DNA of 64,000 bases from Brevinematales bacterium (GTDB lineage Bacteria; Spirochaetota; Brevinematia; Brevinematales; JAOACQ01). Location: positions 22,293 to 86,292 of the forward strand of contig JAGVOW010000105.1 of the NCBI GenBank assembly GCA_020052515.1, in the 5' to 3' direction. The translations under genes and the position numbers were made by a program. Numbering within the stretch: position 1 is the first letter of the stretch; each line of letters opens with the position of its first letter. The notes beneath the pieces were generated by a model. It did not search any database. It was not told the origin of the DNA and saw nothing but the letters and a program-made list of their open reading frames with translations. Shown here one piece after another: positions 28,281-37,489 of this stretch.

Positions 28281-29489
28281 GTGGCTCTCATTGTTCAAAA
28301 ATTTGGAGGCACATCGGTTGGCGATGCGGAAAGAATCAAAAATGTGGCTCAAAAGGTCATTGCTGCGAAAAAACAGGGGAATGATGTCGTAGTGGTTGTT
28401 TCAGCGATGAGCGGAACGACGGATTATTTGATCAATCTGGGGAAGCAGATCACACAAAGTCCATCCAAGCGGGAAATGGATATGCTGGTTTCTACCGGCG
28501 AACAGGTGACTATAGCGCTTCTTTCTATTGCTATTGAAAGCTTCGGTGTACCTTCTGTTTCCTACAATGCCGCGCAGATAGGCATTAAAACCACATCCGA
28601 CTATACCAGAGCAAAGATATTGGATATCAATACGGAGCGGATTTCTTCTTCCTTGAAGGAAGGAAAGATTGTTGTGGTTGCTGGCTTTCAGGGTATTGAT
28701 GAGAACATGAATATTACCACGCTGGGGCGCGGCGGGTCAGACACTACAGCTGTGGCAGTCGCGGCGGCGTTGAAAGCGGATCGCTGTGATATTTATACCG
28801 ATGTGGATGGGGTTTACACAGCGGATCCGCGGATTGTGAAAAACGCTCAGAAGCTATCTCAGATTACCCATGATGAAATGCTGGAGCTGGCTTCAATGGG
28901 AGCGAAAGTCCTCCATGACAGGTCAGTGATTTTCGCGATGAAGTATAACGTTCCTCTCAGGGTGGTTTCTACTTTTATAGAAAATGAAGGCACATTAATT
29001 GTAAAGGAGAAAGAAATGGAAGATTTGGTTATTACCGGTATAGCGAAAAAAACGGATGAAACCCGTGTCAATATATCATGTATTCCCGACCAGCCCGGCG
29101 TTGCGGCGGCAATCTTTAACAAGCTGGGGGAAAAGAAAGTCAATGTCAATATGATTGTGCAGAGTGTCGGAAAAGATACAAAAAGCCAGATTTCCTTTAC
29201 GATTCTGAACTCAGACGTGGAGGACACTCAAAAAATAATGGAAGAATTGAAAAAGGAACTGGGGGCCGGAGAAGTTACTTTTGACAGCGATATAGCGATA
29301 GTTTCCGCTGTGGGCATTGGGATGAAAGCGAACGCGGGTGTCGCTGCGGCTGTGTTTGATGAATTGGCCAAGAACAAGATCAATATTGAAATGATTTCTA
29401 CTTCGGAAATCAAGATTTCCGTTGTAATCCGCAAAGACAAAGCGGATGAAACGGTCCGGCTTCTGCACAAAAGGTTTTTTGGTGAGTAA
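28281..29489 (+). CDS. lysC: Aspartate kinase
   Basis: VQKFGGTSVGDAERI, GRGGSDTTAVAVAAALKAD, DGVYTADPRI, C-terminal ACT domains; GTG start. Confidence 0.94.
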   Translation: MALIVQKFGGTSVGDAERIKNVAQKVIAAKKQGNDVVVVVSAMSGTTDYLINLGKQITQSPSKREMDMLVSTGEQVTIALLSIAIESFGVPSVSYNAAQIGIKTTSDYTRAKILDINTERISSSLKEGKIVVVAGFQGIDENMNITTLGRGGSDTTAVAVAAALKADRCDIYTDVDGVYTADPRIVKNAQKLSQITHDEMLELASMGAKVLHDRSVIFAMKYNVPLRVVSTFIENEGTLIVKEKEMEDLVITGIAKKTDETRVNISCIPDQPGVAAAIFNKLGEKKVNVNMIVQSVGKDTKSQISFTILNSDVEDTQKIMEELKKELGAGEVTFDSDIAIVSAVGIGMKANAGVAAAVFDELAKNKINIEMISTSEIKISVVIRKDKADETVRLLHKRFFGE

Positions 29490-30294
29490 AGATTATCTTG
29501 TTGATCTTCGGGGCTATCTGCAAAAATTGGGGAAAGTAGTTGTTGCCTTTTCCGGCGGAGTGGACAGCACCTTTTTATTGAAAGCGGCTGTGGATGCATT
29601 GGGCGCGAATGTTCTGGCTGTGACAGGCCGTTCTACGGCATTTCCTGAACGCGAACTCCAGGAAGCACTTCAATTTGCGCAATCCTTAGGCGTAAACCAT
29701 CTCATCATTGACTCTGAAGAGCTTGATGTAGAAGGCTTTTCAGACAATCCGACCAATCGCTGTTACCTCTGCAAAAAAGAACTTTTTTCAAAAATCATCA
29801 GTATCGCGAATGAGCACAATATTGAAGCGGTATTAGACGGTTCTAATGCCGATGATTCCAACGATTACAGGCCTGGGATGAAAGCGCTTCATGAGCTGGG
29901 AGTCAAAAGCCCGCTTCAGGATTTGGGAATAGACAAAGAAGAAATCCGGAAACTTTCAAAAGAATGGGGCCTTCCGACATGGGATAAGCCCTCTTTTGCC
30001 TGCCTTTCTTCCCGTTTTCCTTACGGCGAGAAAATCACAAAAGATAAGCTCTCAATGGTGGATCAGGCGGAGCAATATCTGCTGGAATTGGGTTTCAGGC
30101 AGGTCAGGGTACGTCACCATGGAGAATTAGCGAGAATTGAGGTGGGGCCGGAAGAAAGAATGAGTTTCTTTGAAGAAGGCCTGATAGAAAAAGTCTATCA
30201 AAATTTTAAAAAAATCGGCTTTGTTTATACCGCTCTGGATTTAAAGGGCTACCGGACGGGAAGCATGAATGAGACGAAGTATAGGCGCGGTTAA
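29482..30294 (+). CDS. larE: ATP-dependent sacrificial sulfur transferase LarE
   Basis: VVAFSGGVDSTFLLKAA, DGSNADDSNDYRPGMKA, PSFACLSSRFPYGEKIT; GTG start at 29482 preferred. Confidence 0.9.
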   Translation: MSKDYLVDLRGYLQKLGKVVVAFSGGVDSTFLLKAAVDALGANVLAVTGRSTAFPERELQEALQFAQSLGVNHLIIDSEELDVEGFSDNPTNRCYLCKKELFSKIISIANEHNIEAVLDGSNADDSNDYRPGMKALHELGVKSPLQDLGIDKEEIRKLSKEWGLPTWDKPSFACLSSRFPYGEKITKDKLSMVDQAEQYLLELGFRQVRVRHHGELARIEVGPEERMSFFEEGLIEKVYQNFKKIGFVYTALDLKGYRTGSMNETKYRRG

Positions 30295-30307
30295 TTAACC
30301 GCGCCTA
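30281..30307. repeat. TAGGCGCGGTTAATTAACCGCGCCTA palindrome at the larE 3' end
   Basis: Same core as 5221-5248; supplies the larE stop codon. Confidence 0.88.
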
Positions 30308-30351
30308 AAAGTAAAGGATTTGAATAAACGGTATAAGGGAGAGAAATATTT

Positions 30352-30732
30352 ATGAGTAAAGAAAAAATTTTTACGGATAAGGCACCTGCGGCTATTGGCC
30401 CTTATTCACAGGCGATCAAGGCAGGCGGCTTTTTATTTACTTCAGGTCAGATTCCGCTGGACCCGAAAACAGGGGAAGTCGTTTCTGGCGGCATTGAAGC
30501 GCAAAGCATACAGGCGCTGGAAAATCTAAAGGGAGTCCTGGCAGGCACAGGATTAAGCCTCGCTCATGTTGTGAAAACAACTGTATTTATTAAAAACATG
30601 AATGATTTCGGCACGATGAATAAAATTTATGCGGAATACTTTCAGGAGCCTTTTCCTGCCCGTTCCACAGTCGAAGTGACACGCCTGCCGAAAGATGTGT
30701 TGTTAGAAATTGAGGCCGTAGCAGTAAATTGA
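30352..30732 (+). CDS. ridA: RidA family enamine/imine deaminase
   Basis: [52 protein letters not shown]. Confidence 0.95.
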   Translation: MSKEKIFTDKAPAAIGPYSQAIKAGGFLFTSGQIPLDPKTGEVVSGGIEAQSIQALENLKGVLAGTGLSLAHVVKTTVFIKNMNDFGTMNKIYAEYFQEPFPARSTVEVTRLPKDVLLEIEAVAVN

Positions 30733-30739
30733 TTTAAAG

Positions 30740-30844
30740 TTGATAAATCGAAAAAAGAGAGATTTATGCCGCAAGCTTTAGCTTGCGTTTGAGTTGCGCG
30801 GGCTAAAGCCCGCGGTTACATAATACATATCCTGAAGTAGCTAT
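30740..30844. repeat. MITE-like element, copy related to 45284-45395
   Basis: TGATAAATCGAAAAA...GCCGCAAGCTTTAGCTTGCG...GCGGGCTAAAGCCCGCGGTTACATAA...CCTGAAGTAGCTA shared. Confidence 0.8.
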
Positions 30845-31231
30845 CTAATATTTCTTGCTTGTTTTTTTCTTTTTTATCGCTTCAGGTTTTGTAATAGATA
30901 ATATTTTATTGAGGTGCTCAATCGTATCTTCGATTTTTTCCGATTGAGTTCTATAAACATTGAGCTGATTTAATAAGGTTCGAATGACCAGGACATCTTC
31001 CTGTGAAAGAAATCTTCCTTCATTTGTCGCTTCAGAAATCCAGGAACAAATAACTTCTATCATTAATGGGGACAATTCAAACGCCTCTGCGGGGCTTTTC
31101 ATAACATTCATAAGAAACTGATGCTCGGGAAGAATCAATTCCCCATTACCCCAATGGCCTTTATAAAGCTCTTTCTCAGCGTAATGAAGAATCCTATTCT
31201 TTTCCAGGCTGGATAGCTTAATCTGAAGCAT
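30845..31231 (-). CDS. Hypothetical protein (128 aa)
   Basis: Uninterrupted ORF next to the DUF4342-like ORF on the same strand; biased, plausible composition. Confidence 0.6.
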   Translation of the reverse strand: MLQIKLSSLEKNRILHYAEKELYKGHWGNGELILPEHQFLMNVMKSPAEAFELSPLMIEVICSWISEATNEGRFLSQEDVLVIRTLLNQLNVYRTQSEKIEDTIEHLNKILSITKPEAIKKKKTSKKY

Positions 31232-31233
31232 AC

Positions 31234-31488
31234 TTACTCTACTATTTTTTCAATGACAATCTTGTAATTAACAGCCAATGCCGCTATCGCGCCGATCGCC
31301 GCCCAGACAGGCAGGAGAATAGCGCCGATCACTCCTATCGTGAGGGGAATCTCAAAGAGGGTTTTGTCTTCCATGTCTTTGATAGTAATACGGCGGATGT
31401 TTCCTGCTTTTACAACCTCTTTTACTTTAGCCAATAAACTTTCGCCGCTGACAGTCATTTCCTCAATTCTGGTTTTATTATCCGGCAT
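31234..31488 (-). CDS. DUF4342-like small membrane protein
   Basis: GESLLAKVKEVVKAGNIRRITIKD...LFEIPLTIGVIGAILLPVWAAIGAIAAL pattern. Confidence 0.7.
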   Translation of the reverse strand: MPDNKTRIEEMTVSGESLLAKVKEVVKAGNIRRITIKDMEDKTLFEIPLTIGVIGAILLPVWAAIGAIAALAVNYKIVIEKIVE

Positions 31489-31512
31489 AGGATACTCCTG
31501 CCTTCTAACTTA

Positions 31513-32265
31513 TTATGAATTAGCGAATTCATCCATCACGCTGTCATCAACATCCGCGTTGCTGGCGACATTCTGCACATCATCATGAGTTTCCAGCTCA
31601 TCCATCAGCTTCAAAAGGGTCAAAGCCTTGTCTTTTTCCAGATGAACCGTGTTCTGAGGAATACGGGTGATTTCTGAGGATAGAATATTGATATTCTTCG
31701 CTTTGAGGCCGTCTAAAGTCTTCATATAAGAATCTACAGATGTATAAACTTCAATTACATCCTCTTCGGTCTTGACATCATCGGCACCCAGATCCAGGGC
31801 TATTTCCATAATCTCATCTTCTGTGTGATTTTTACCATCAATGGAAATCACGCCTTTTTTATCAAACATCCAGGCTACACTTCCCGATTCACCGAGATTT
31901 CCTGCATGCCGGGAGAAAATTTTTCTGATTTCTGCCGCTGACCGATTCTTGCTGTCGGTTGTGACATCCATAATGACAGCGACACCTCCGGGGCCGTAGC
32001 CCTCATAAGTGAGCTCTTCGTAAACAACGCCCTCGATTTCACCGGTGCCTTTTTTGATATTTTTCTCTATATTATCCCTTGGCATATTTGCCTGTTTCGC
32101 TTTTTCTATAATAGCGCGCAAAGCCGCGTTGGTATCGGGATTGCCGCCGCTTTTTCTGGCGATAATAATGATTTCTTTTGCGATTTTTGAAAAAAGATTA
32201 CTTCTTCTCGCGTCCTGAGCGCCTTTCCTCTGTTTAATATTCGCCCATTTATTGTGACCGGACAT
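31513..32265 (-). CDS. yebC: YebC/PmpR family regulatory protein
   Basis: MSGHNKWANIKQRKGAQDARRSNLFSKIAKEI, GYGPGGVAVIMDVTTDSKNR. Confidence 0.95.
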   Translation of the reverse strand: MSGHNKWANIKQRKGAQDARRSNLFSKIAKEIIIIARKSGGNPDTNAALRAIIEKAKQANMPRDNIEKNIKKGTGEIEGVVYEELTYEGYGPGGVAVIMDVTTDSKNRSAAEIRKIFSRHAGNLGESGSVAWMFDKKGVISIDGKNHTEDEIMEIALDLGADDVKTEEDVIEVYTSVDSYMKTLDGLKAKNINILSSEITRIPQNTVHLEKDKALTLLKLMDELETHDDVQNVASNADVDDSVMDEFANS

Positions 32266-32338
32266 AGTTTCCTCCTAACGAAAATAAAAGTAGAAGATTT
32301 TAGCATAATAATGAATTAAATTCAAGAAATAAAAGGCC

Positions 32339-32533
32339 TTATTTAAAATCAAACCCCAATAGCCTTAAATTAAAATACCAGACCAATATTCCAGCTAAAG
32401 CGGCATAAAGCGTTATTGCGGCAATAGCTTTGTAAACGATTTTGTACCAGGGCTTTTCCTGGTACTCTTTAAAAAGCTGCCGAAAAGCGCGCATCAGGAT
32501 GTAACAGGCAATGGCAAAAAATGTGTAATTCAT
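32339..32533 (-). CDS. Small hypothetical membrane protein (64 aa)
   Basis: Two hydrophobic segments; intergenic with no competing ORF. Confidence 0.5.
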   Translation of the reverse strand: MNYTFFAIACYILMRAFRQLFKEYQEKPWYKIVYKAIAAITLYAALAGILVWYFNLRLLGFDFK

Positions 32534-32622
32534 TAAACACCTCTCTTCCTTAAAGTTTAAAGATAATGTAAAAACTTGTCAAAAAATTTTTCCCAGCTAT
32601 AATTTAGGGGATCAAGGAGTCT

Positions 32623-33372
32623 TTGATGAGCCCGGAGCATTTAAAAACAGTTTTAAAAGAGGTTCAGGAAGGGAAGCTTGACTTAGAAAAGGCTTTTCAG
32701 AAAATAAAAGATCTTCCTTATAAAGACCTGGACTTCGCGAAGCTCGATACCCACCGGGAAATCCGCATCGGCTATCCGGAAGTGATTTACTGCGCGGGGA
32801 AGACAATAGAGCAGATAGAGAAAATATTTGACTATCTTTTAGATGGCGGCTCAAATATTCTTGCTACCCGCGCTTCAGAGGAAGTTTTTCAGGCGGTTCA
32901 AAAACTGGAAAGCAAGGCGGTTTACCATAAACTGGCTCAGGCGATTACTGTAAAGAAAAAAGAAATTCCGCTTTCTTCTACGTATATTGCTGTGGTTACA
33001 GGCGGCACTTCGGACCAAAAAGTGGCCGACGAAGCGGCGGTGACAGCGGAGATTTTTGGAAGCCGGGTAGAAAATTTTTTGGATGTAGGGGTGGCTGGAA
33101 TACACCGGCTTTTTGACTCTTTAGAAAAAATCCGCTCTGCGAAGGTAATTATTGCTGTTGCGGGAATGGAAGGCGCTTTGCCCGGTATTCTCGGTGGAAT
33201 GGTGGGGAAACCCATTATCGCGGTACCTACCAGTGTAGGTTATGGGGCCAATTTCGGCGGCCTTTCGGCGCTTTTGACCATGCTCAATAGCTGCGCTCCC
33301 GGTATTTCAGTGGTCAATATTGACAATGGTTTTGGGGCGGGGTATCTGGCAAATCAGATCAATCAATTGTAA
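32623..33372 (+). CDS. larB: Nickel pincer cofactor biosynthesis protein LarB
   Basis: REIRIGYPEVIYCAGKT, VTGGTSDQKVADEAAVTAE, DVGVAGIHRL, AGMEGALPGILGGMV, PTSVGYGANFGGLSALLTMLNSCAPG. Confidence 0.92.
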   Translation: MMSPEHLKTVLKEVQEGKLDLEKAFQKIKDLPYKDLDFAKLDTHREIRIGYPEVIYCAGKTIEQIEKIFDYLLDGGSNILATRASEEVFQAVQKLESKAVYHKLAQAITVKKKEIPLSSTYIAVVTGGTSDQKVADEAAVTAEIFGSRVENFLDVGVAGIHRLFDSLEKIRSAKVIIAVAGMEGALPGILGGMVGKPIIAVPTSVGYGANFGGLSALLTMLNSCAPGISVVNIDNGFGAGYLANQINQL

Positions 33373-33385
33373 CGCGAGGCGGAAA

Positions 33386-35158
33386 ATGAAATTTCGGATT
33401 TTTTTAGTTGTCTTTATTTTTCTTTGTGTGCTAACTGGATTTGCCGGTAATATTTTTCCTGTAGTGGAATTGTCTTTTCAGGAAAGTCCTTCCAATGAAA
33501 TTTATTTTTCCCCCAATTTTGACGGTTCTCAGGATACGGTTGGTTTTTTAATAAAATTGCGGAAGCAAATAAAGGTTCAGAGTTGGGAGTTGGTTGTGTT
33601 TAACGCGAGCGGAGAAACGGTCAAAAAATTTTCTCCAGACATGAGAGACGCGACGAATTTCGCCGATTTTTTGAATTCTTTTACTACTCAGAAAAGAGCG
33701 ATTGATTTGCCGCATTCTATAGAATGGAATGGCCTTTCTGAGAGACGCCGGTTGCTTCCCGAAGGGCAATATTTTGCATTTGTAAAGATAAAAGATGAAT
33801 ACGGAGCAGAATTTGTTTCTTTGACGAATAAAATCACTCTCGACATCACTCCGCCATCTGGGGATCTTGCTCTCAGCGATTCTTTATTCTCTCCAGAGGG
33901 GCAGAGGCAAACTATTCAGATAGGGCAGAATCTTTCAAAAGATAGTTTTTGGCGCGCGGATCTCAGAAAGGCGAATGGCGAGGTTGTTCTGAGCTGGGAT
34001 TGGAAAGAAAATCCGCCGGTAGAATGGATGTGGGATGGCAGAGATAAAAATCAAACATTATTGCCGGAAGGGGCTTATGATTATATCCTTTATGGTGAGG
34101 ATTTAGCGGGAAATAGGGCCATTCTTCCTGTAAAAGGTATTTATCTTTCACTTAAAAAATATTCCCTCTTCCTGAATGTGGAAAAGAAAAGTTTCTCCAC
34201 AAACGAGAAGGCGTCAAACAGAGCGGTTGTCATCACACCTGTTTTTTCAGATACAAATGGCCTTCTTTCCTGGACTCTTTTTATTTATGACGAGAAGAAA
34301 GATTTGGTGTGGGAGATGGAGGGAAAGGAAGTCTTTTCCCGTTTTATCTGGGATGGAAGAAACAATGAAGGGAATTTCTGCCGGAGCGGATTTTATCAGG
34401 CGAGGCTGAAGGCGCTTTATGAAGATGGGATGGAAGTGGAATCTGTTGATGCTCCTATTATTATTGATAATGAAGTGCCGGAAGCCGGAGTTTCTTACCA
34501 GAGCCTGCCTTTTTCCCCGGATGGGGATGGCGCCCGGGATAGCCTGAGCATCTTGATTCAGGCAAAAGATCTTTCCGGAATAAGAAAATGGAAATTGGCA
34601 ATTTTTGATCCGGATCAAAGGCCGTTTAAGAGCTTTTATGGAGAGGGGATTCCGCCGGAAAAAATCAATTGGAATGGCCGTTCGGACAATGGCGAATTAG
34701 TGGAAAGCTCCCATGATTACCCGGCCCAGCTTTCTGTCGAGGACAACGCGGGGAATGAAGCGAAGAGTAAAGCGCTTCCCATTAAAATAGACGTTTTGGT
34801 AGAAAAAACAGCCCTTGGATTAAAAATCAGAATCAACAATATTGAATTTGACTTTGATAAGGCTTTGATAAAACCGGTGGATTATCCGATTTTGAATAGA
34901 GTGGCCGAGATACTCAAAAAATATAAGAAATACTCTGTTCAGATACAGGGGCATACAGATTCTATCGGCCGGGAAAAAGTGAATTTAAAACTTTCAGAAA
35001 AAAGAGCGCTTTCTGTTTATCAGTATTTATTGAAAGCGGGCATTCCTCAAAAAAGAATGAAATACGCGGGGTATGGTTTCCGTTATCCACTAGCGGACAA
35101 TTCTACCAAAGAAGGGCAGAGGAAAAATCGAAGAGTGGAATTTTTATTGGTGAAGTAG
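33386..35158 (+). CDS. OmpA-family protein with FlgD/Ig-like repeats
   Basis: Signal peptide; repeats (IEWNGLSERRRLLPEGQYFAFVKIKDEYG, FIWDGRNNEGNFCRSGFYQARL); C-terminal OmpA motif IQGHTDSIGREKVNLKLSEKRALSVYQYL. Confidence 0.85.
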   Translation: MKFRIFLVVFIFLCVLTGFAGNIFPVVELSFQESPSNEIYFSPNFDGSQDTVGFLIKLRKQIKVQSWELVVFNASGETVKKFSPDMRDATNFADFLNSFTTQKRAIDLPHSIEWNGLSERRRLLPEGQYFAFVKIKDEYGAEFVSLTNKITLDITPPSGDLALSDSLFSPEGQRQTIQIGQNLSKDSFWRADLRKANGEVVLSWDWKENPPVEWMWDGRDKNQTLLPEGAYDYILYGEDLAGNRAILPVKGIYLSLKKYSLFLNVEKKSFSTNEKASNRAVVITPVFSDTNGLLSWTLFIYDEKKDLVWEMEGKEVFSRFIWDGRNNEGNFCRSGFYQARLKALYEDGMEVESVDAPIIIDNEVPEAGVSYQSLPFSPDGDGARDSLSILIQAKDLSGIRKWKLAIFDPDQRPFKSFYGEGIPPEKINWNGRSDNGELVESSHDYPAQLSVEDNAGNEAKSKALPIKIDVLVEKTALGLKIRINNIEFDFDKALIKPVDYPILNRVAEILKKYKKYSVQIQGHTDSIGREKVNLKLSEKRALSVYQYLLKAGIPQKRMKYAGYGFRYPLADNSTKEGQRKNRRVEFLLVK

Positions 35159-35431
35159 GACCCGCGGAAAATTTTCTGTTCCGGCATAAATATCATTGCT
35201 GGCATATGTTGCGCTTTTTATCAGCGCATTGTCTTTGTACAGATTCATCGTAATAATAGTATTGGTAGCTAGATTTTTATTTACCGTGCCCATCAAAGAA
35301 CCTGAAAATTGAACATTGGCTGTGTACGCATAGCTGAGAGTTGTTGTAGCACTCCAGGGTAATGTAGGGTTAGTCACAATGTTAAACAATTTAATGCCGG
35401 TATAAGAGACATCGACATCGAGAGAAGTCAT
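35144..35431 (-). CDS. Hypothetical 95-aa ORF, possibly a surface-protein fragment
   Basis: Thr/Ser/Asn-rich strand-like composition; no opposing gene except the last codons of the OmpA-family gene. Confidence 0.35.
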   Translation of the reverse strand: MTSLDVDVSYTGIKLFNIVTNPTLPWSATTTLSYAYTANVQFSGSLMGTVNKNLATNTIITMNLYKDNALIKSATYASNDIYAGTENFPRVLLHQ

Positions 35432-35577
35432 ACAAGAAAGTTAACACGTTTTTTTTAAAAACCAAGTTTTTTAAAATTCTGGTTGCTATTCACGCAAATC
35501 ACTCGCAAGCAAAAGCTTGCGGCTACAACGTTATATATGAGTTCATAACCGGCAATATTATGACATATTTTTCCCAC

Positions 35578-35625
35578 AAAAAAAAGATACCTGGAGTACT
35601 GTTTTTATCCTACCCTGAGTAGGAG
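35578..35625 (+). repeat. Dispersed repeat AAAAAGATACCTGGAGTACTGTTTTTATCCTACCCTGAGTAGGA
   Basis: Inverted related copy at 49074-49122. Confidence 0.8.
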
Positions 35626-35923
35626 GGTCTTCTCTCCCGGGCGAAAAGGGCATGACTTTTGAAATCCATTGCTATTAATAATACTCCAAAAAGGGGGCTG
35701 TTTTTGAAATTTTTGAAAAATATTTTTCAATTCTTAGCGAAAATTAGCGTGCATTAGCGGAAGACTGTTCCGCCAAGCCATGCGAAGAGACGCGAATGGG
35801 GTGGCCGAAGTCCGGAGATGAGGTTTCTAATCACTGACCGATTTCAAACCAAAATATAAAAATCCTTGATTTAAAAAAATTATCTCTTAAAATGTAGATG
35901 CAAATTTTGTTGACGGGAGAAGA

Positions 35924-37489
35924 GTGAAGATGAAGCCGATTTTTTTGAGATTTCCTTCTCAACGTACTTTTCTGGTTATTGAAGATATGTCAAAGGCAAA
36001 AAACAATAAAAAAGCCTTTGTTTTCTTGTTCAATAAAGAAGCTCTTCTGGAAAATTTTTCCATTCCGGGTGAGGCACTGGATAAAGGAGTCGCTTGTTTC
36101 TATTTGGCCGCGACAGAAGCTGGAGTGAAAAATATTACGCAAAAAGAAGGAATGTTTTACGTTGTTTTAGCTTATGATGGGCTTCTCAAAGAATTTGATA
36201 AAAATGTTTTCCCTAACCTAGAAAGCGGCGGAAAGAAAGGTTTCTTCATCTTGTCGGAAGAACCGCCTCATAAAAATGTTTCTATTGAAATAAAAGAAAG
36301 TATTTCTCCATTTTTTACGGTTTGTTTTTTAAACCAGTTGTTTCCTGTTTCTTATACGCCTTTTTCTTATCAAAATCTGGATTTTCCTCAGAAGGAGCCA
36401 AAAAAAGAAATTCTTTCCCTGGGGAATGAAAAAAATTTTACAATTGCTTACCTCGAAAGCGATTCTATTGTTGTTTCTCCTAATTTTGGGGAATTGGAGA
36501 GCCTGTATGAAATAGACGCGATGGATGTGTTGGTAAATTCCATTATGGGGCATCTTCACTTCAAAAATCTTTTGATGGTCAAGGATACGAATATCTATTC
36601 GATGATTTCAAATTATACCCAGCGTTTTCCCAGAGTCAAAAGTGTGCGGCATGTTTTTTCTCATGTGGCAAACTCTATGTTTGACTGCGGTTTTACAAAG
36701 GAGAAGGGAATTGGGATTGTTTTTGACAGCATCAGCTATGACGAGGGGGATCAGATCCTGGGAAGTGAGATCGTTTATGGAAAGATAGGCGATTTTGATG
36801 TTGTCGGAGGATGGAAACCCATTCCTTTGCCAGGCGGAGATATAGCTAATATTGAGCCATGGCGGATTGCATTAGCGGTAATAAAAGAAACTCTAAAGAA
36901 AGATTTTTCTGAGATAGATCTTCCTATGGTAAAAAGCCTCCAGGAAAATGCGAATTACGGCTATATTTTTAAAGCTATTAATGAAAGCCTGATCAGCTAT
37001 TCCCTTTCTTCGAGTATGCACCACATTATCGCGGCTTTAGGTGAAATCCTTTTTTATCAAGAGTCTACTTATGATTTTGAGTTTTTTGAGAGCCGGCTGG
37101 ACCGTCTTTTGTTGGATCAAAAAAAGCATGAAAAATATTCTATTGCGATTTATGAAGAAGAAGATAAACTTCTGGCGGATTCCTACCAGTTGTTTGAAAG
37201 CGTAGTCTCGGAATTGCTCAAAAAAGCGGATCCGGTTCATTTGATTGACAAAGCGATGATGAGTATTGCTTCTGCTACGGCGGAGCTGACGGAAAAGGTC
37301 TCTCGGAAATACAACGAAAAAAAGGTTTTCTTAGCGGGGGAATTTTTTAAATACCCTCATTTTTTTGCTCTGGTTTATCAAGAGTTGGTAAAGAAAGGGC
37401 TGGAAGTCCATGTGCCGAAGAAAATTCCTTTAGATGACAGCAGTATTTCGGTAGGCCAGTTGATTTACGGCTATTTTGAAAAGGGTTAA
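35924..37489 (+). CDS. HypF/Kae1-domain-like protein, divergent
   Basis: ILSLGNEKNFTIAYLESDSIVVSPNFGELES, VRHVFSHVAN, WKPIPLPGGDIANIEPWRIALA, VPKKIPLDDSSISVGQLIYG align with the HypF C-terminal domain. Confidence 0.7.
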   Translation: MKMKPIFLRFPSQRTFLVIEDMSKAKNNKKAFVFLFNKEALLENFSIPGEALDKGVACFYLAATEAGVKNITQKEGMFYVVLAYDGLLKEFDKNVFPNLESGGKKGFFILSEEPPHKNVSIEIKESISPFFTVCFLNQLFPVSYTPFSYQNLDFPQKEPKKEILSLGNEKNFTIAYLESDSIVVSPNFGELESLYEIDAMDVLVNSIMGHLHFKNLLMVKDTNIYSMISNYTQRFPRVKSVRHVFSHVANSMFDCGFTKEKGIGIVFDSISYDEGDQILGSEIVYGKIGDFDVVGGWKPIPLPGGDIANIEPWRIALAVIKETLKKDFSEIDLPMVKSLQENANYGYIFKAINESLISYSLSSSMHHIIAALGEILFYQESTYDFEFFESRLDRLLLDQKKHEKYSIAIYEEEDKLLADSYQLFESVVSELLKKADPVHLIDKAMMSIASATAELTEKVSRKYNEKKVFLAGEFFKYPHFFALVYQELVKKGLEVHVPKKIPLDDSSISVGQLIYGYFEKG

